Under the pieces are notes generated by a model that worked only from the letters and a program-made list of their open reading frames with translations, did no database searches and was not told the origin of the DNA. Below are positions 47,657 through 56,745 of a stretch of DNA of 64,000 bases, in pieces. Each line of letters starts with the position of its first letter. Positions within the stretch are counted from its first letter, which is position 1. The stretch is from Desulfovibrio sp. (lineage in GTDB: Bacteria > Desulfobacterota > Desulfovibrionia > Desulfovibrionales > Desulfovibrionaceae): assembly GCA_024683955.1 (NCBI GenBank), contig JAIKXS010000065.1:95111-159110 (forward strand). The letters run 5' to 3'. Made by a program: the position numbers and the translations under genes.

Positions 47657-48813
47657 GAAACGCCGCAGCTTTTCTTCCCTCCTACGCCTCGGACACGTCC
47701 GGAGTCGCTTCGGCGCTCTATGAACTTGGCGGCATGACCGTCGTCCATGATGCCTCGGGCTGCAACTCAACCTACTCCACCTTTGATGAACCGCGCTGGT
47801 ACGACCACCCGTCCTTCGTGTTTATTTCGGGACTCACGGAAATGGACGCCATCTTCGGGCAGGATGAACGGGTCATAGAAGACATTGTTCTGGCAGCAAA
47901 ACGTCTCAAACCGCTCTTCATAAGCATTTGCACATCCCCCATGCCGGTTCTTTTAGGCTCGGACATTCCGGCAATTGCGACCATCATTGAAACAAGAACA
48001 GGGATCCCCACCTTTGCCATTCGAACCAACGGCATGAACTCCTACCTGGCAGGGGCCTCGCGGGCATGGGAGGCCATTGTCCGCCGCTTTGCAGAAAAAG
48101 AGGAGAAACACGGGAAGCCCTCGGCCAACATTCTTGGCCTGACTCCTCTTGATTTTGGCATGACAGGCGTCGGACATTCAATCGGAGCCTGGCTTGAGCA
48201 CGAAGGATTCTCCGTCAACGCCACCCTTGCCATGGGCAACAATGACTCCCTCTCCTCCGTCAGGGCCCTCTCAAAGGCCCATGTCAATCTCGTTGTGTCC
48301 GGATGCGCCATGGCTTCGGCCGAACTTCTTCAGGAACGCTTTGGCATACCCTACGTGGTCGGTCTTCCCGTCGGGGCTTTTTCAGAGACCCTTTCAAAGG
48401 CCCTGAAACGCGCCGTACGCCATTGCGAATCATCTCCTCTTTCCGTTGACGGTCTTTTAGAGGAGAAAGAGGACGGTACCGTAATCATCGGGGAAGGGGT
48501 CTTTGCCGCATCCCTTGCCAAAGCACTCCCGGGAACTTCCCCGGCATCCATCCATGTGCCACTTGAGCCTCTGGGGCTTCTCAATGCCTCTGACGAACGC
48601 CTCGGTCTTGAAGACGAGACGAAAACGGAGAAGGCCATGGCACACGCAGGGCTTGTCATTGCCGATCCTCTCTACAAACGGGTTGCGAAAAGAGGAACCC
48701 CCTTTCTTTCCCTTCCCCATCCGGCCTTTTCAGGCAGAATGTATGCCCGACACGTTCCCGTCCTCACGGACAAGGATCTCAACGCATGGATCAGGGAGGC
48801 GCTCCCATGTTAA
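47653..48813 (+). CDS. Nitrogenase component 1-like protein, K-type
   Basis: A 386-residue component 1-like protein. SGCNSTY (Cys37) and [19 protein letters not shown] (Cys93) match the two cysteine-containing segments of NifK/NifN-type subunits (SQGC... and STTC...GDD), and [13 protein letters not shown] matches the characteristic (M)TExDxVFGG motif. It is shorter than NifK and lacks its long N-terminal extension, as in other nitrogenase-like (Bch, Cfb, Mar) subunits. It shares [13 protein letters not shown] and GASRAW with the C-terminal half of the fused protein, showing common descent. Its stop overlaps the start of the second NifH-like gene. Confidence 0.78.
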   Translation: MRNAAAFLPSYASDTSGVASALYELGGMTVVHDASGCNSTYSTFDEPRWYDHPSFVFISGLTEMDAIFGQDERVIEDIVLAAKRLKPLFISICTSPMPVLLGSDIPAIATIIETRTGIPTFAIRTNGMNSYLAGASRAWEAIVRRFAEKEEKHGKPSANILGLTPLDFGMTGVGHSIGAWLEHEGFSVNATLAMGNNDSLSSVRALSKAHVNLVVSGCAMASAELLQERFGIPYVVGLPVGAFSETLSKALKRAVRHCESSPLSVDGLLEEKEDGTVIIGEGVFAASLAKALPGTSPASIHVPLEPLGLLNASDERLGLEDETKTEKAMAHAGLVIADPLYKRVAKRGTPFLSLPHPAFSGRMYARHVPVLTDKDLNAWIREALPC

Positions 48814-49619
48814 AGCTTGCAGTCTACGGCAAGGGTGGCATCGGCAAGTCCACCATGACATCAAACCTCTCTGCGGCCTTTGCCCTTCTCGGCAAAAAGG
48901 TCATCCAGATAGGGTGCGATCCGAAAGCCGACTCAACCATGACTCTCCTTTCGGGAACCCCCGTGACAAGTGTCATGGACTATCTGCGCGGCCACGACGC
49001 GCTTCCGGAAGACCTCTCCATCATCACCAAACGCGGTTTCGGCCATGTTCTCTGTATAGAAACCGGCGGCCCGACACCCGGAATAGGCTGCGCCGGACGG
49101 GGAATCATCACGACCTTTCAGCTTCTGAACGACCTCTCCCTCTTTGACGAGGAAAAACCGGACGTCGTGCTCTACGATGTTCTGGGAGATGTTGTATGCG
49201 GTGGCTTCGCAGCCCCCATACGGGAGGGATATGCAGAGCACATTCTCATTGTGACGTCGGGCGAAAAAATGGCACTCTACGCCGCCCGCAATATTGTGAG
49301 CGCTGTTTCCCAGTTTGAGGACCGCTCCTACGCAAGTATTGCAGGCATTCTTTTCAACGCACGGAACGTCCCGAATGAACGGGAGAAAATCAAGGCTTTT
49401 TCCACGGAGACGGGGCTTCCCGTCCTTGCCGAAATCCCGAGAAGCGATGTGATCAACACCTGTGAGGACAGGGGGATGACGGTTCTTGAAGGAGCGCCTG
49501 ACTCCGCGGTTGCGACCCTTTTTACGGATCTTGCAGCCCGTCTTCTGACGCTTCCTCCGAAGGAACGTCTCAGAAAAGGACCCGCCGAGCACCGCTTTCA
49601 GGAAGGTTTTCTCCAATGA
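48807..49619 (+). CDS. NifH-like reductase component 2
   Basis: A 270-residue second NifH-type iron protein: P-loop GKGGIGKST (8-16), [10 protein letters not shown] (36-45), Cys95 in [14 protein letters not shown] and Cys131 in [11 protein letters not shown]. It is a paralogue of the first NifH-like protein, clearly diverged elsewhere, with its own C-terminal extension (about 248-270). It directly precedes and overlaps by four bases the fused D-K gene, so each D/K set has its own adjacent reductase. The start at 48807 fits the conserved N-terminus; a longer reading has no similarity. Substrate unknown. Confidence 0.9.
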   Translation: MLKLAVYGKGGIGKSTMTSNLSAAFALLGKKVIQIGCDPKADSTMTLLSGTPVTSVMDYLRGHDALPEDLSIITKRGFGHVLCIETGGPTPGIGCAGRGIITTFQLLNDLSLFDEEKPDVVLYDVLGDVVCGGFAAPIREGYAEHILIVTSGEKMALYAARNIVSAVSQFEDRSYASIAGILFNARNVPNEREKIKAFSTETGLPVLAEIPRSDVINTCEDRGMTVLEGAPDSAVATLFTDLAARLLTLPPKERLRKGPAEHRFQEGFLQ

Positions 49620-52042
49620 ACACGGCATTTTTCATGGAGGCAAAGGCCCTTGCTGCTCTTGAGACAGAGAAGTGGCCGAGTGACCTTGTCTCGTCAAGGC
49701 ACCTTATCTACAGTTCCCCTGCCGCACTGTCCTTCCACTCGCCGGGGGCCCAGGGCTTTGGTGTCAAACGGGCGGCGCTCTCCCTTCCGAACTCCCATAT
49801 GCTTCTCTTCTCGCCGGGCTGCTGCGGGCGCAACACCTCGGCACTCGGCGGCGTTGACAGCTACTACGGAAGACGCATGCACCACCTTCTCCTTGATGAG
49901 ACAGACATCGTCACGGGACGGTATCTCACGCGTGTTGAGGAGGCAGCCTACGCCGTCATACGGGAAAGCAATCCCGAAGTGCTGATACTTCTTAGCACCT
50001 GTGTTGACGCGTTGCTGGGGACGGATGTTGAAAGGCTCTCTGCGCGCATCAGGGAAAAAAGCGGCATTCCGGTTCTTTCGGCAACCATGTACGCCCTGAC
50101 CAGGGAGGGCCATATTCCGCCGATGGTTGGCGTGCGAAGAGCCATGTACTCCCTTCTCGAAAAGCGGAAAAAAAACTCACGGGCCATGAACATCCTGGGT
50201 TTTTTCACCCACCTGCACGACGACTGCGAGCTCTACGCTCTTCTTCGGGAGATCGGGATCAGAACCATCAATGAGCTTGGCCGCATGCGCAGTATGGCTG
50301 AATTTTCCGGCATGGCCGAGGCAAATTTCAACCTGGTGCTCAATCCCGAGTCACGCTATGCGGCCTCCTATTTTCTTGAAAACCTCGGCATTCCCTCCAT
50401 AGAGCTCAGCCGAACATTTGAGATAGAAAAGATCCACGCCCAGTACGAAATGCTTGGTTCTGTCCTAGAGACCCGCATTCCCGACACCCCCTACCATGAA
50501 GAGGCTCTTGAGGCAGTTGAAACAGCAGCCCCCCTTCTCTCTGACCTTTCCTTTGCCGTCGGGGAAACCATAAGCGCCGAGCCCTTCTCTCTTGCGCTCG
50601 CTCTTCTCCGCATGGGGGCCAGAGTTCCGGAAATCTTTGCCGAACCCCACGAGGGTGTACGTCCTCTTCTCAAGGCAATAGCAGCCCTGTCACCAACAAC
50701 CCGCATCTACAGCAATCTCTCGCCCTCCATGAGATTCTATACGCCGAATCCCGGGGAAATCGACATGGCCATAGGACGCGACGCCCTGTTCTACCATAAA
50801 AAAACACCGGGTTTTTCCTTCTGTTCACAAACGGAACCCTTTGGCTACAAGGGACTGCTTTCCCTCCTTGGGGCCATCAACAAGGCCCACGGGACACCGC
50901 GTACGGAAAAGGTCAGGACGGGAAGCTTCCTCGGAACGGCGGAAGGAAAAATCGAGGGACGAGCAACCCGCTCCCCGGCAAAGATCAAGGGACTTCTCAC
51001 CCATCTCTCTCCCTTTGCACCGGATCAGTCAGGCGTTGTCTCAGTGCTCTTCGGCCTTGGGGGAACAACGGTCATATGTGATGCGGGAGGGTGTACGGGC
51101 AATATCTGCGGATTTGATGAACCGCGGTTTGGCGAAGAAGATTCCGCCCTTTTCAGCGCGGGTCTGCGCGATATGGACGCAATCCTTGGACGGGACGAAG
51201 AGCTGTTAAAAAAGACCGCGGCCTGTATCGACCCCCAAAAGAGCGCCTTTCTGGCCCTTGTCGGGACCCCCGTTCCCGCTGTCATCGCCACCGATTTTCA
51301 GGGACTTGCCAATATGGCTGAAAAACGCCTCGGCCTTCCGGTCCTTCCCTTTGAAACAACCGGGACCCGCTACTATGATGTGGGCGCGTCAAAGGCGTAT
51401 CTCGCGGTCCTCGAACGCTTTGCGAACGAAGGTGGGGCAAAGGAGACCTCCATCGGCATTCTTGGAGCAACACCCTTCGACCTTTCGGACAGGGAAGAAG
51501 AGGCACTCACAACAAAGCTTGCCAGAAGCGGTTTTACCGACCCCCTCTACCTTGGTCGCAAGGGGGGGCTTGAGGCTGTACGGCGCGCCTCGGAAGCCTC
51601 AAGGAACATCGTGCTTTCGCCGTCGGGCATTATGCCGGCCCTCTACCTTCAGGAGCGTTTCGGCACTCCCTTTGAGTGCGTTTTTCCTGTCCTTCCGGAG
51701 ATCGACATTCCAAAAACAAGCAAAAAAATACTCATCATCCACCAGCAGGTCTTTGCCGCAAGTCTTCGAAACGCCCTCCGTGCAGCAGGAACGGAGGCGG
51801 AAATCCACGTAGCAAGTTTCTTCCTTATGCATAAAAGCCTTTTGGAGCCGCATGACCATCGACTGACAGACGAGTATGGGTTTGTGCAGTGCCTTCAGGA
51901 AGGCGGATACGACATCGTGATGGGGGATAGCGATATCTCGAGAGCCCTCCGCACGGAAGACCTTGCCAGCTTACAGTGGATCGACATTCCCCATACCGCA
52001 CTTTCAGGTCGCGCTTATCCGACGGGAGACGCTCATGGCTAG
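49616..52042 (+). CDS. Fused nitrogenase component 1-like protein (D-like plus K-like halves)
   Basis: An 808-residue protein made of two component 1-like halves. The N-half (about 1-440) shows [11 protein letters not shown] (Cys69/Cys70) and [15 protein letters not shown] (Cys129), matching the D-type cysteine segments. The C-half (about 455-808) has [13 protein letters not shown] (Cys488, Cys493, Cys498) and [13 protein letters not shown], but at the second K-type cysteine segment it reads [13 protein letters not shown] with no Cys. A single-chain D-K fusion is rare; it resembles in principle the NifEN fusions reported in some diazotrophs. Possible roles are an assembly scaffold paired with the split D/K proteins, or a second enzyme. 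It overlaps hypF by eight bases. Confidence 0.78.
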   Translation: MNTAFFMEAKALAALETEKWPSDLVSSRHLIYSSPAALSFHSPGAQGFGVKRAALSLPNSHMLLFSPGCCGRNTSALGGVDSYYGRRMHHLLLDETDIVTGRYLTRVEEAAYAVIRESNPEVLILLSTCVDALLGTDVERLSARIREKSGIPVLSATMYALTREGHIPPMVGVRRAMYSLLEKRKKNSRAMNILGFFTHLHDDCELYALLREIGIRTINELGRMRSMAEFSGMAEANFNLVLNPESRYAASYFLENLGIPSIELSRTFEIEKIHAQYEMLGSVLETRIPDTPYHEEALEAVETAAPLLSDLSFAVGETISAEPFSLALALLRMGARVPEIFAEPHEGVRPLLKAIAALSPTTRIYSNLSPSMRFYTPNPGEIDMAIGRDALFYHKKTPGFSFCSQTEPFGYKGLLSLLGAINKAHGTPRTEKVRTGSFLGTAEGKIEGRATRSPAKIKGLLTHLSPFAPDQSGVVSVLFGLGGTTVICDAGGCTGNICGFDEPRFGEEDSALFSAGLRDMDAILGRDEELLKKTAACIDPQKSAFLALVGTPVPAVIATDFQGLANMAEKRLGLPVLPFETTGTRYYDVGASKAYLAVLERFANEGGAKETSIGILGATPFDLSDREEEALTTKLARSGFTDPLYLGRKGGLEAVRRASEASRNIVLSPSGIMPALYLQERFGTPFECVFPVLPEIDIPKTSKKILIIHQQVFAASLRNALRAAGTEAEIHVASFFLMHKSLLEPHDHRLTDEYGFVQCLQEGGYDIVMGDSDISRALRTEDLASLQWIDIPHTALSGRAYPTGDAHG

Positions 52043-54365
52043 CTCGCTTATCCGCATTGCCGGCATTGTCCAGGGGGTCGGCTTCAGACCCTTTATCCAC
52101 AGGCTTGCCGTCTCCCACGGGCTGAAGGGAACGGTTGCCAACAAGGGGTCCTTTGTTGAGGTGCGCGCCGAAGGCAGCAGTGAGTCCATCAGGACGCTTA
52201 TTGCGGATATCCCGCGTCTTGCCCCTGAACGGAGCCTCATCATGAAGATTCGCTCGGAAGACATGGAAGAAGAAGGCTTTAGCGACTTTTCCATCATTGA
52301 AAGCGAGCGCGAAGACGGGGATATCTTTGTTTCACCCGATATCGGCATCTGCAAGCGCTGCCAGAACGAACTTTTTGATCCCGGTGACAGACGCTATCTT
52401 CACCCCTTCATCAACTGCACGGCCTGCGGTCCGCGTCTTACCATTCTCTCGTCCATGCCCTACGACAGGGAACGCACAAGCATGCGGATTTTTCCAATGT
52501 GCAGTGCCTGCGAAGAGGAATACACCAATCCCGAGACCCGTCGCTTCGACGCGCAGCCAGTCTGCTGCCACGACTGCGGACCACGCCTTACGCTTCTCGA
52601 TCATGAAGGGACACCTGTTGCCCGGGATCAGTCGGCCATACAGCACGTTCGGAAAGCGCTTATGGAGGGGAAGATCGTTGCCATTAAAGGCATAGGCGGC
52701 TTTCATCTGGCGTGTGATGCAAGAAACAGGGCAGCGATAGAACGATTGCGGGAACGGAAAAGACGCCCGTCGAAAGCATTTGCCGTCATGGTACGGGATA
52801 GTGAATGTGCCGCCTCCGTTTGCAGGGTGTCTGACAAGGCAAGGGAACTCCTTACGTCCTGGCAAAAGCCCATTGTTATTCTTGAACGCAGAGAGGAAAA
52901 GACCAGCACGCCCCTTCCGGATATTCTTGCCCCGGACGGAAACACCCTGGGACTCATGCTTCCCTATACGCCGCTCCATCTTCTGCTTTTTTCCTATCCG
53001 GACGCAACACCCATGACGGACGCGCTTGTCATGACAAGCGCCAACGCTCAGGGAGCCCCCATATGCCACACGGAGGAACTTGTTCGAAAAGAGCTCGGAG
53101 GCATTGCCGATGCCGTTCTCACGAACAACAGGGACATCCGTCTCCGTTGCGACGACACGGTTCTGGACGGAAGGGAAGCCCCGAGGATGATCAGACGGTC
53201 CCGTGGCTATGCGCCCCTTCCATGTATCCTACAACGGCCATGGAAAGGTGAGGTGCTCGGGATTGGAAGCGAACTGAAAAACACCTTTTGTCTTGCCAAG
53301 AATGATCTCTTCTATCCATCGCCCCATGTGGGGGATCTCGGGGATGTAAGGACCTGTGACGCGTTGAAGGAAAGTATACGGACCATGGCCTCCCTTCTTG
53401 AAATACACCCGAGCGTCATCGCCTGCGACACCCATCCACGCTATAACAGCGTCATGATAGCCGAAGAACTTGGCCTTCCCCTTATCCGTGTCCAGCACCA
53501 CCACGCCCACATACTCTCCTGTCTTGCCGAACACGACGTGTGGACCCCGGCACTTGGCATCGCCCTTGACGGGACAGGTGACGGTCAGGACGGAACGATC
53601 TGGGGCGGAGAGCTCCTTATGGTCCAGGGATCGCGCTTCAAGCGTCTTGCAAGTGTCACGCCCTTTCTCCATGTGGGAGGAGATACGGCCTCTCGGGAAG
53701 GATGGCGCATTGCCGTCTCATTCCTTCAGGAAGCCATGGGAGAAGAGGAAGCACGGGAAACAGCCTGCAGGCTTCATCTCGCAACCGATACGGAAGCGCG
53801 TATACAGGCCATGCTGACAAAGAAACGGTTCAACGCCGTTGGTTCAACAAGTGCCGGCCGCATTTTTGACGCGGTCAGCGCCATTCTCGGCTTTGCAAGA
53901 ACATCCAGCTATGAGGGGCAGGCGGCCATGCTCCTGCAGGCCGCGGCAGAACGGGCCAGAAACCGGGAACACGTACGGGAAGAGGAATCTCTCAGGAACA
54001 ACACGGGACCCGTTGGGGCCCCCCTTCTTCTGCCAACAACAGACCTTCTTCTGGAAATGGTACAAAAGGCCCTGCCTGCCCGCGAGCACGGAGACCAAAA
54101 TGTCATGGAGGACCTTGCCTATCTCTTCCATGAACGGTTAAGCGCCATGCTGGCACGAGCCGCATCAGATCTTGCAGCGACGGAAGGACTTCAGACCATT
54201 GCCCTCTCCGGCGGAGTATTTCAGAACAGACTTCTTGAGGATCTCCTCTCGGCGCGGCTTCGGGAGAAGGGCTTCCGCGTTCTGACCCAGAGTCTTGTCC
54301 CTGCAAACGACGGGGGAATTTGTCTCGGTCAGGCGGTCTGCGCTATGGAATGTATACAACCGTAG
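52035..54365 (+). CDS. hypF: [NiFe] hydrogenase maturation carbamoyltransferase HypF
   Basis: A 776-residue HypF that converts carbamoyl phosphate to a thiocarbamate on HypE, the source of the CN ligands of [NiFe] hydrogenases. Domains in order: acylphosphatase (GIVQGVGFRPFIHRLA, about 10-25), two zinc-finger-like Cys clusters (from Cys106/Cys109, with CTACGPR and CHDCGPR), a YrdC-like domain (about 190-370), and a Kae1-like domain with the metal site HHHAH (about 486-490) and DGTGDGQDG. Full length. The start lies inside the fused nitrogenase-like gene. No [NiFe] hydrogenase structural gene is in the window. Confidence 0.95.
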   Translation: MASSLIRIAGIVQGVGFRPFIHRLAVSHGLKGTVANKGSFVEVRAEGSSESIRTLIADIPRLAPERSLIMKIRSEDMEEEGFSDFSIIESEREDGDIFVSPDIGICKRCQNELFDPGDRRYLHPFINCTACGPRLTILSSMPYDRERTSMRIFPMCSACEEEYTNPETRRFDAQPVCCHDCGPRLTLLDHEGTPVARDQSAIQHVRKALMEGKIVAIKGIGGFHLACDARNRAAIERLRERKRRPSKAFAVMVRDSECAASVCRVSDKARELLTSWQKPIVILERREEKTSTPLPDILAPDGNTLGLMLPYTPLHLLLFSYPDATPMTDALVMTSANAQGAPICHTEELVRKELGGIADAVLTNNRDIRLRCDDTVLDGREAPRMIRRSRGYAPLPCILQRPWKGEVLGIGSELKNTFCLAKNDLFYPSPHVGDLGDVRTCDALKESIRTMASLLEIHPSVIACDTHPRYNSVMIAEELGLPLIRVQHHHAHILSCLAEHDVWTPALGIALDGTGDGQDGTIWGGELLMVQGSRFKRLASVTPFLHVGGDTASREGWRIAVSFLQEAMGEEEARETACRLHLATDTEARIQAMLTKKRFNAVGSTSAGRIFDAVSAILGFARTSSYEGQAAMLLQAAAERARNREHVREEESLRNNTGPVGAPLLLPTTDLLLEMVQKALPAREHGDQNVMEDLAYLFHERLSAMLARAASDLAATEGLQTIALSGGVFQNRLLEDLLSARLREKGFRVLTQSLVPANDGGICLGQAVCAMECIQP

Positions 54366-54414
54366 GAAAATGAGCGCCAAAGCGCATAAAAACCACGAGG
54401 AAAAGGAGCAAACC

Positions 54415-54633
54415 ATGTGTGTCGGCTTATCTGCAAAAGTTGTCTCACTGCATAAGGACACGGCTATTATAGACGCCCAGGGCGCCAGGCGGGAAGTTTC
54501 GGCTCGGCTTTTGAGTGATCTTGAGCCGGGCGACTACGTCATGGTCCATGCCGGCATTGCCATCGCCAAGATCGGCTCGGGTGACGATGAGGAAAGCGCA
54601 AAGGTACTGAAAGAAAGCCTGCAAAACGCCTGA
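54415..54633 (+). CDS. hypC: [NiFe] hydrogenase maturation chaperone HypC
   Basis: A 72-residue HypC/HupF-family protein that works with HypD to carry the Fe(CN)2CO unit to the hydrogenase large subunit. The essential N-terminal Met-Cys is kept (MCVGLSAKVV), but the usual MCLAIPGKV pattern is altered, with no Pro. VSLHKDTAIIDAQGARREV and the LEPGDYVMVHAGIAI segment match the small beta-barrel of the family. The start at 54415 is supported by AAAAGGAG; an in-frame upstream ATG is not. It follows hypF after about 50 bases. Confidence 0.9.
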   Translation: MCVGLSAKVVSLHKDTAIIDAQGARREVSARLLSDLEPGDYVMVHAGIAIAKIGSGDDEESAKVLKESLQNA

Positions 54634-54696
54634 AAACAGATCCAAGTATATGCCCATGCCCGGTCGCAACCAACATCAGTGAGGAGACAAGCGCCG

Positions 54697-55776
54697 TTGC
54701 GCTTCAATACAGCCATGCAAAACGATGTCTTACAAAAAGCACGCGAGATCATTACAGGCTATGAGGGAAAAGAACTCCGTATTATGGAAGTATGCGGAAC
54801 CCACACCCACGAGATATTCCGTCTCGGCATCCGTTCCCTGCTCCCCCCCGCCATACGCCTTATTTCAGGACCAGGCTGTCCCGTATGCGTCACCCCTGTG
54901 CGCTATATTGATGAAGCGATCTGGCTTGCCCTTGAAAAAGGAGCAACAATCGCCACATTCGGAGATCTGCTGAGAGTTCCTGGATCAAGCATGAGCCTTG
55001 CCAGGGCAAGACAAAACGGCGCCAAGATTTCCATCGTCTATTCGCCGCTCGACGCCGTGGCCCTTGCTGCAAAAAAACCCGAAGAGAATATCGTCTTTCT
55101 TTCCGTCGGCTTTGAAACAACGGTCCCCGCGGAATGTCTCGCCGTCCGGAAGGCAAAGGAAGAGAACCTTCGGAATTTCTTCCTCCTCTGCGCGAACAAG
55201 ACCATGCCGGAAGCCTACCGCGCCCTAGAAGGAAGCGCCGATGTCTTTCTTTATCCGGGACACGTTTCCGCCATAACGGGCACGGAAATTTGCAAAACGC
55301 TTCGGGACAGGGGCGTTTCCGGAGTTATTGCGGGATTCACGGCAAGCGAACTGTTAACGGCCCTTTCCGTAATCATTCTCGAAAGCAAAAAAGGACGGCC
55401 GTTCTTTGCAAACTGCTATCCCCGCGTTGTCAAGGACGAGGGCAATCCCGAGGCGCTGCGGATTATCCGGGAAACCATGGACCCCTGCGACAGCGAATGG
55501 CGCGGCCTTTCCGTCATTCCCGGATCCGGACTCACACTAAAGACCGAATACAGGGACTTTGACGCAAAAGAGCATTTTGCTATTCCTGCACTCCCCGGCA
55601 AACAAAATCCACGATGTCGATGCGGGGACATCCTTCGCGGAGTAGCCACGCCGAAAGACTGCCCGCTTTTTGGCGGCGCCTGCACGCCTGACCACCCCAT
55701 CGGTGCCTGTATGGTATCAAGCGAAGGGACATGTTCGGCCTATTATCAGTACGGTTCAGAAGAGATATTGCCGTAG
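54697..55776 (+). CDS. hypD: [NiFe] hydrogenase maturation protein HypD
   Basis: A [4Fe-4S] protein of about 359 residues that assembles the Fe(CN)2CO unit with HypC and HypE. MEVCGTHTHEIF with the redox Cys, GPGCPVCVTP and GFETT are visible. The C-terminal cluster-binding cysteines lie in CRCGDIL, DCPLFGGAC and GACMVSSEGTC. I start at TTG 54697, ten bases after GAGGAG; the ATG at 54715 is the alternative and lacks a ribosome binding site. The gene ends directly before a decayed insertion sequence that separates it from hypE. Confidence 0.93.
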   Translation: MRFNTAMQNDVLQKAREIITGYEGKELRIMEVCGTHTHEIFRLGIRSLLPPAIRLISGPGCPVCVTPVRYIDEAIWLALEKGATIATFGDLLRVPGSSMSLARARQNGAKISIVYSPLDAVALAAKKPEENIVFLSVGFETTVPAECLAVRKAKEENLRNFFLLCANKTMPEAYRALEGSADVFLYPGHVSAITGTEICKTLRDRGVSGVIAGFTASELLTALSVIILESKKGRPFFANCYPRVVKDEGNPEALRIIRETMDPCDSEWRGLSVIPGSGLTLKTEYRDFDAKEHFAIPALPGKQNPRCRCGDILRGVATPKDCPLFGGACTPDHPIGACMVSSEGTCSAYYQYGSEEILP

Positions 55777-55855
55777 AACTTACATGTGAACAGCAACAAG
55801 CTCTTCTTCCATCAGTACTCCAGGGAACCATACGCGTTCAAGAAAATGACCCCGT

Positions 55856-56060
55856 TTATCCAGCGCGCCATACCCCGCCGTCTTTCAGGACCGGGATATA
55901 AGGCGTATCGTAACCGGAATCTTTACCTTCTGAGCCTGGGCTGCGCAGATTTTCAATGTACCGTCGCAAAACAGAAATCGGAGCGTCGCCACAGCTACCC
56001 GCAAAGTAACCTGGTGGCAGGAGAGATCTACCCCACAGATAGCCTTGCAGGCCCGGATAC
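55856..56060 (-). pseudogene. tnpA (Y1 transposase) C-terminal fragment
   Basis: On the minus strand, translation gives YLWGRSLLPPGYFAGSCGD followed by APISVLRRYIEN. This aligns with the C-terminal part of IS200/IS605 TnpA (LWSPSYFAGSCGGAPISxxRQYIE), where the Tyr of YIE is the DNA-cleaving residue. The N-terminal HUH part is missing because of the deletion that joins it to tnpB. It cannot encode an active transposase. Confidence 0.75.
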
Positions 56061-56074
56061 CCACGGTTCCCGGT

Positions 56075-56680
56075 CAGCTTGAACCTCTCAACAGTTTTCG
56101 TAACCACAAAGAAAAGCGACAAAGATACAGCGCAAACTCTCAAAAAAGCAGTAATGTTCAAAAAACTGGCACAAGCAGATGCCAAGGCTCAAAAAACAGC
56201 ATGATAAGACAGCCAGCGTACGTAATGACTTCCTGTATAAGCACACGACAATCATAAGCAAAAACCACGCTGTGGTTGTCATGGAGGACCCGCAGATAAG
56301 GAATTTATCACGTTCGGCTTCAGGCTTGCCGGCAGAGCCCCGGCATGCTGTCCGGGCAAAAAGGGATTGAAGAAATCCATTCCGGATCAGGGCCGGTTCG
56401 GCTTTCAACGGCAAGCTGGCTGCAACCTGACATGGCCTGGCGGCACAGTGCTTCCCGTGCCACCACAATGCACCAGCCGGACATGCGGTAACCGCGGCTG
56501 TGCGGGCAAGGACAAAGTCCCCCGCAAGCCGTCTTCAACGGTGCTTCCCGGGTTTTGAGATACATGCCGGTCTCAATGCGGGATTGAGTATGTTGGCGGC
56601 AGGGCATGCCGTGTTAACCTGTGGAGCGGAAAGGGCGCCCGGGCAGCCGCGTAAAGCAGGGACCCATCTGTGGTGCGGCC
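56075..56680 (+). pseudogene. tnpB (IS605 OrfB, RuvC-like) fragment with frameshifts
   Basis: Segments in successive frames read as TnpB. PLNSFRNHKEKRQRY is at about 56084-56128. MPRLKKQHDKTASVRNDFLY and HAVVVMEDPQIRNLSRSAS (the RuvC Glu region) follow at 56179-56325. KKSIPDQGRFGFQRQAG and VPPQCTSRTCG (zinc-finger start) lie at 56370-56490, and LNAGLSMLAAGHAVLTCG at 56572-56625. At least three frame changes and the missing N-terminus make it non-functional. TnpB is a guide-RNA-directed nuclease of IS605 elements, ancestral to Cas12. Confidence 0.85.
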
Positions 56681-56745
56681 CAAGAGGGCCACTACTGATA
56701 AGAAGCCCCCGACGTCAGGCGGGGGAGGATGTCAACGGAGAAATC

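Larger units (their letters stand above)
55777..56745 (+). mobile_element. Decayed IS200/IS605-family element between hypD and hypE
   Basis: The 970 bases between hypD and hypE carry a disrupted, divergently arranged tnpA (minus, about 55856-56060) and tnpB (plus, about 56075-56680) of an IS605-like element. The right end at 56704-56733 has the hairpin cccccg / cggggg that typically ends such elements and their guide RNAs. Both 5' coding parts are lost, so an internal deletion joined the two genes head to head. Frameshifts and stops make both inactive. Exact boundaries and any target motif are not certain. The element splits the hyp operon but leaves hypE a ribosome binding site at its right edge. 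Confidence 0.8.

Noticed and set aside
45552..49619. True molybdenum nitrogenase (nifHDK)
   Set aside because: NifH-like proteins are convincing, but the D/K-like proteins lack cofactor ligands, are short or fused, and nifB, nifE and nifN are absent from the window; nitrogen fixation is not supported.
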